Shown here: in pieces, positions 14,857 through 15,819 of the stretch | How positions within the stretch are numbered: the stretch's first letter is position 1 | How the letters are laid out: the number at the start of each line of letters is the position of its first letter | From: AWTP1-13 sp044868325 | Lineage (GTDB): Bacteria > Pseudomonadota > Alphaproteobacteria > Rhizobiales > Hyphomicrobiaceae | NCBI GenBank assembly: GCA_044868325.1 | Contig: JBIOWI010000170.1 | Span: forward strand, 1-15,819 | DNA: 15,819 nt | Reading direction: 5' to 3' | Position numbers and translations under genes: made by a program | The notes under the pieces: model-generated | What the model saw: the letters and a program-made list of their open reading frames with translations, nothing else | Told to the model about the DNA's origin: nothing | Databases searched by the model: none

Positions 14857-14916
14857 GACCGGGTGGAGACCGGGGCCGGCGGGCCGGACCTGTGCAAGGC
14901 CTCCACCGTCCCGGTC
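14857..14916. repeat. intergenic inverted repeat between amidase gene and mrcA
   Basis: GACCGGG (14857-14863) pairs with CCCGGTC (14910-14916), and TGGAG (14864-14868) pairs with CTCCA (14901-14905). This makes a 12-bp stem with a 4-nt bulge and a GC-rich 32-nt loop that can fold further. It begins 3 nt beyond the amidase stop in the direction of transcription. It may act as a terminator or processing site separating the amidase and mrcA transcripts. No T-run follows. Confidence 0.45.
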
Positions 14917-14919
14917 GCG

Positions 14920-15819
14920 TCAGGGCCGGCGGCCGCGCGTGCCGAAGTATTCGTTGATCGCCGACGCGATCGACTGGGCCACCTGGCGCTGCCAGTCGGA
15001 GGAGACGAGCAGTTGTGCGTCCTTGGCATGGGTGATGTAGCCGAGTTCGATCAGCACCGAGGGGCACTCGCTCTGCCGCAGCACAGCGAAGGCCGCGGAT
15101 GGCGCAGGCTCACGCGACAGCGCGATCGCCCGCTTCAGGTGCGTCAGCAACCGGCCACGGAAATCGGCGGAGAAATCCGACGTCTCGCGCCACTTGAGGT
15201 CCGAAAGGATGCGATCGACCTCGTTGATCTCCTCGATGCCGCCTTCGGCGCCCGCCAGCAGGTCGGCGGCGTTCTCCTGCTCGGCCAGGCGCTGCGCCTC
15301 GCGGGTGGAGGCTTCCTCGGACAGCGTATAGACCGCCGCACCGCGCACGATGGCGGCCCGCGTCGATTCGGCGGGCACGCTGTTGGCGTGGATGGACACG
15401 AACAGGCTTGCCCCCATGCGGCGCGAGAAGGCGACCCGCTCCCCGAGCGGGATGAAAACGTCGGTTGTCCGCGTCATCTCCACGTCATAGCGGCCGAAGG
15501 CCTGCAGCGCCGCGCGCACCTGATGCGCCACAGCGAGCACCACCTCCTTCTCGAAGAAGCCGGGTCCCGGTGCGCCGGGGTCGGGGCCGCCGTGGCCGGG
15601 ATCGATGACTATGACGGGCCTCGCGTTCGCCGCCCGGGGGTCGCGGCGGGCGTCTCCGCCGTTCGGCTCGTGGTGACGCACCACGGGTGGTGGCGCTATG
15701 CTGGCGAGAAAAGTCGCCTCGTCGGTGGGTGCCAGGTCCATGACGAGGCGCGCCCCGCCACTGGCCGGGTCTGCGCTCATCGCCTGCTTCTGGACGCGTA
15801 CCGGTTGGGTCGTGTCGAT
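14920..15819 (-). CDS. N-acetylmuramoyl-L-alanine amidase (Amidase_3), 5' end outside window
   Basis: A zinc amidase that cuts the bond between MurNAc and the stem peptide, acting in the periplasm, usually in daughter-cell separation (AmiC-like). The frame is open to the right edge, so the ATG at 15780 is internal and 299 residues are visible. The edge segment PVRVQKQ...RLVMDLAPT looks like the end of an AMIN targeting domain. The catalytic domain shows IDPGHGG (Zn His76 counted from the first visible residue), FFEKEVV (Glu90), SIHANS (His144) and LIELGYITH (catalytic Glu258). Between His144 and Glu258 is an acidic helical insert (AGAEGGIEEINEVDRIL), which resembles the autoinhibitory helix of AmiA/B/C-type enzymes regulated by EnvC/NlpD. 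That function here is inferred. The missing part should carry a signal peptide and the rest of AMIN. Confidence 0.93.
   Translation of the reverse strand: MDTTQPVRVQKQAMSADPASGGARLVMDLAPTDEATFLASIAPPPVVRHHEPNGGDARRDPRAANARPVIVIDPGHGGPDPGAPGPGFFEKEVVLAVAHQVRAALQAFGRYDVEMTRTTDVFIPLGERVAFSRRMGASLFVSIHANSVPAESTRAAIVRGAAVYTLSEEASTREAQRLAEQENAADLLAGAEGGIEEINEVDRILSDLKWRETSDFSADFRGRLLTHLKRAIALSREPAPSAAFAVLRQSECPSVLIELGYITHAKDAQLLVSSDWQRQVAQSIASAINEYFGTRGRRP

Overview
The window is GC-rich and densely coded, and it reads as a chromosomal segment of an alphaproteobacterium. The main reasons are an RcdA/DUF1465-type gene, a family essentially confined to Alphaproteobacteria, and the gene order amidase_3 - mrcA - prfB, which is familiar from that class. 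The codon use, the PBP1A architecture and the DUF4153 protein fit the same picture. I cannot name a genus. I see no rRNA, tRNA, CRISPR array, transposase or phage gene.

Left part (1-2.7 kb, + strand): the 3' end of an RND efflux permease comes first, with a strong hairpin overlapping its stop codon. It is followed by an RcdA/DUF1465 gene (a likely cell-cycle proteolysis adaptor) and a small conserved-type hypothetical gene. Just after that gene's stop lies a possible gene scrap.

Middle part (2.7-6.7 kb, - strand): transcription runs right to left through a CinA-like MoCF-domain protein, a MaoC-like hydratase and a CitE-like CoA ester lyase. These three are tightly packed, with good ribosome binding sites, and look like one operon. 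A polytopic DUF4153 membrane protein follows 85 nt downstream. From a shared 129-nt intergenic region, sfsA runs the other way. An Fsr-like MFS transporter follows it (to 8.9 kb).

Accessory part (8.96-10.8 kb, - strand): this stretch has visibly decayed. A LigI-type amidohydrolase is full length except for one missing base near 9219-9222. Just upstream of it is only the C-terminal fifth of a tannase/feruloyl esterase. That stump is joined directly to a parDE toxin-antitoxin pair, and ParE appears to have lost its own stop codon at the junction. The simplest reading is a former aromatic-ester catabolic operon that was cut by the event bringing in parDE.

Right part (10.9-15.8 kb, - strand): housekeeping genes for translation termination and the cell wall. 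prfB (RF2) carries the classical programmed +1 frameshift signal (Shine-Dalgarno-like CGGAGG, then CUU UGA C), so its true start is 12051. mrcA (PBP1A) is complete. An N-acetylmuramoyl-L-alanine amidase runs off the right edge. PBP1A builds peptidoglycan and the amidase cuts it, so their adjacency makes functional sense.

I did not find a convincing undescribed multi-gene system. The most informative features are the prfB recoding site, the parDE/tannase junction with the frameshifted amidohydrolase, and the hairpin at the end of the RND gene. All intergenic stretches are under 300 nt if the small hypothetical gene starts at 2282.
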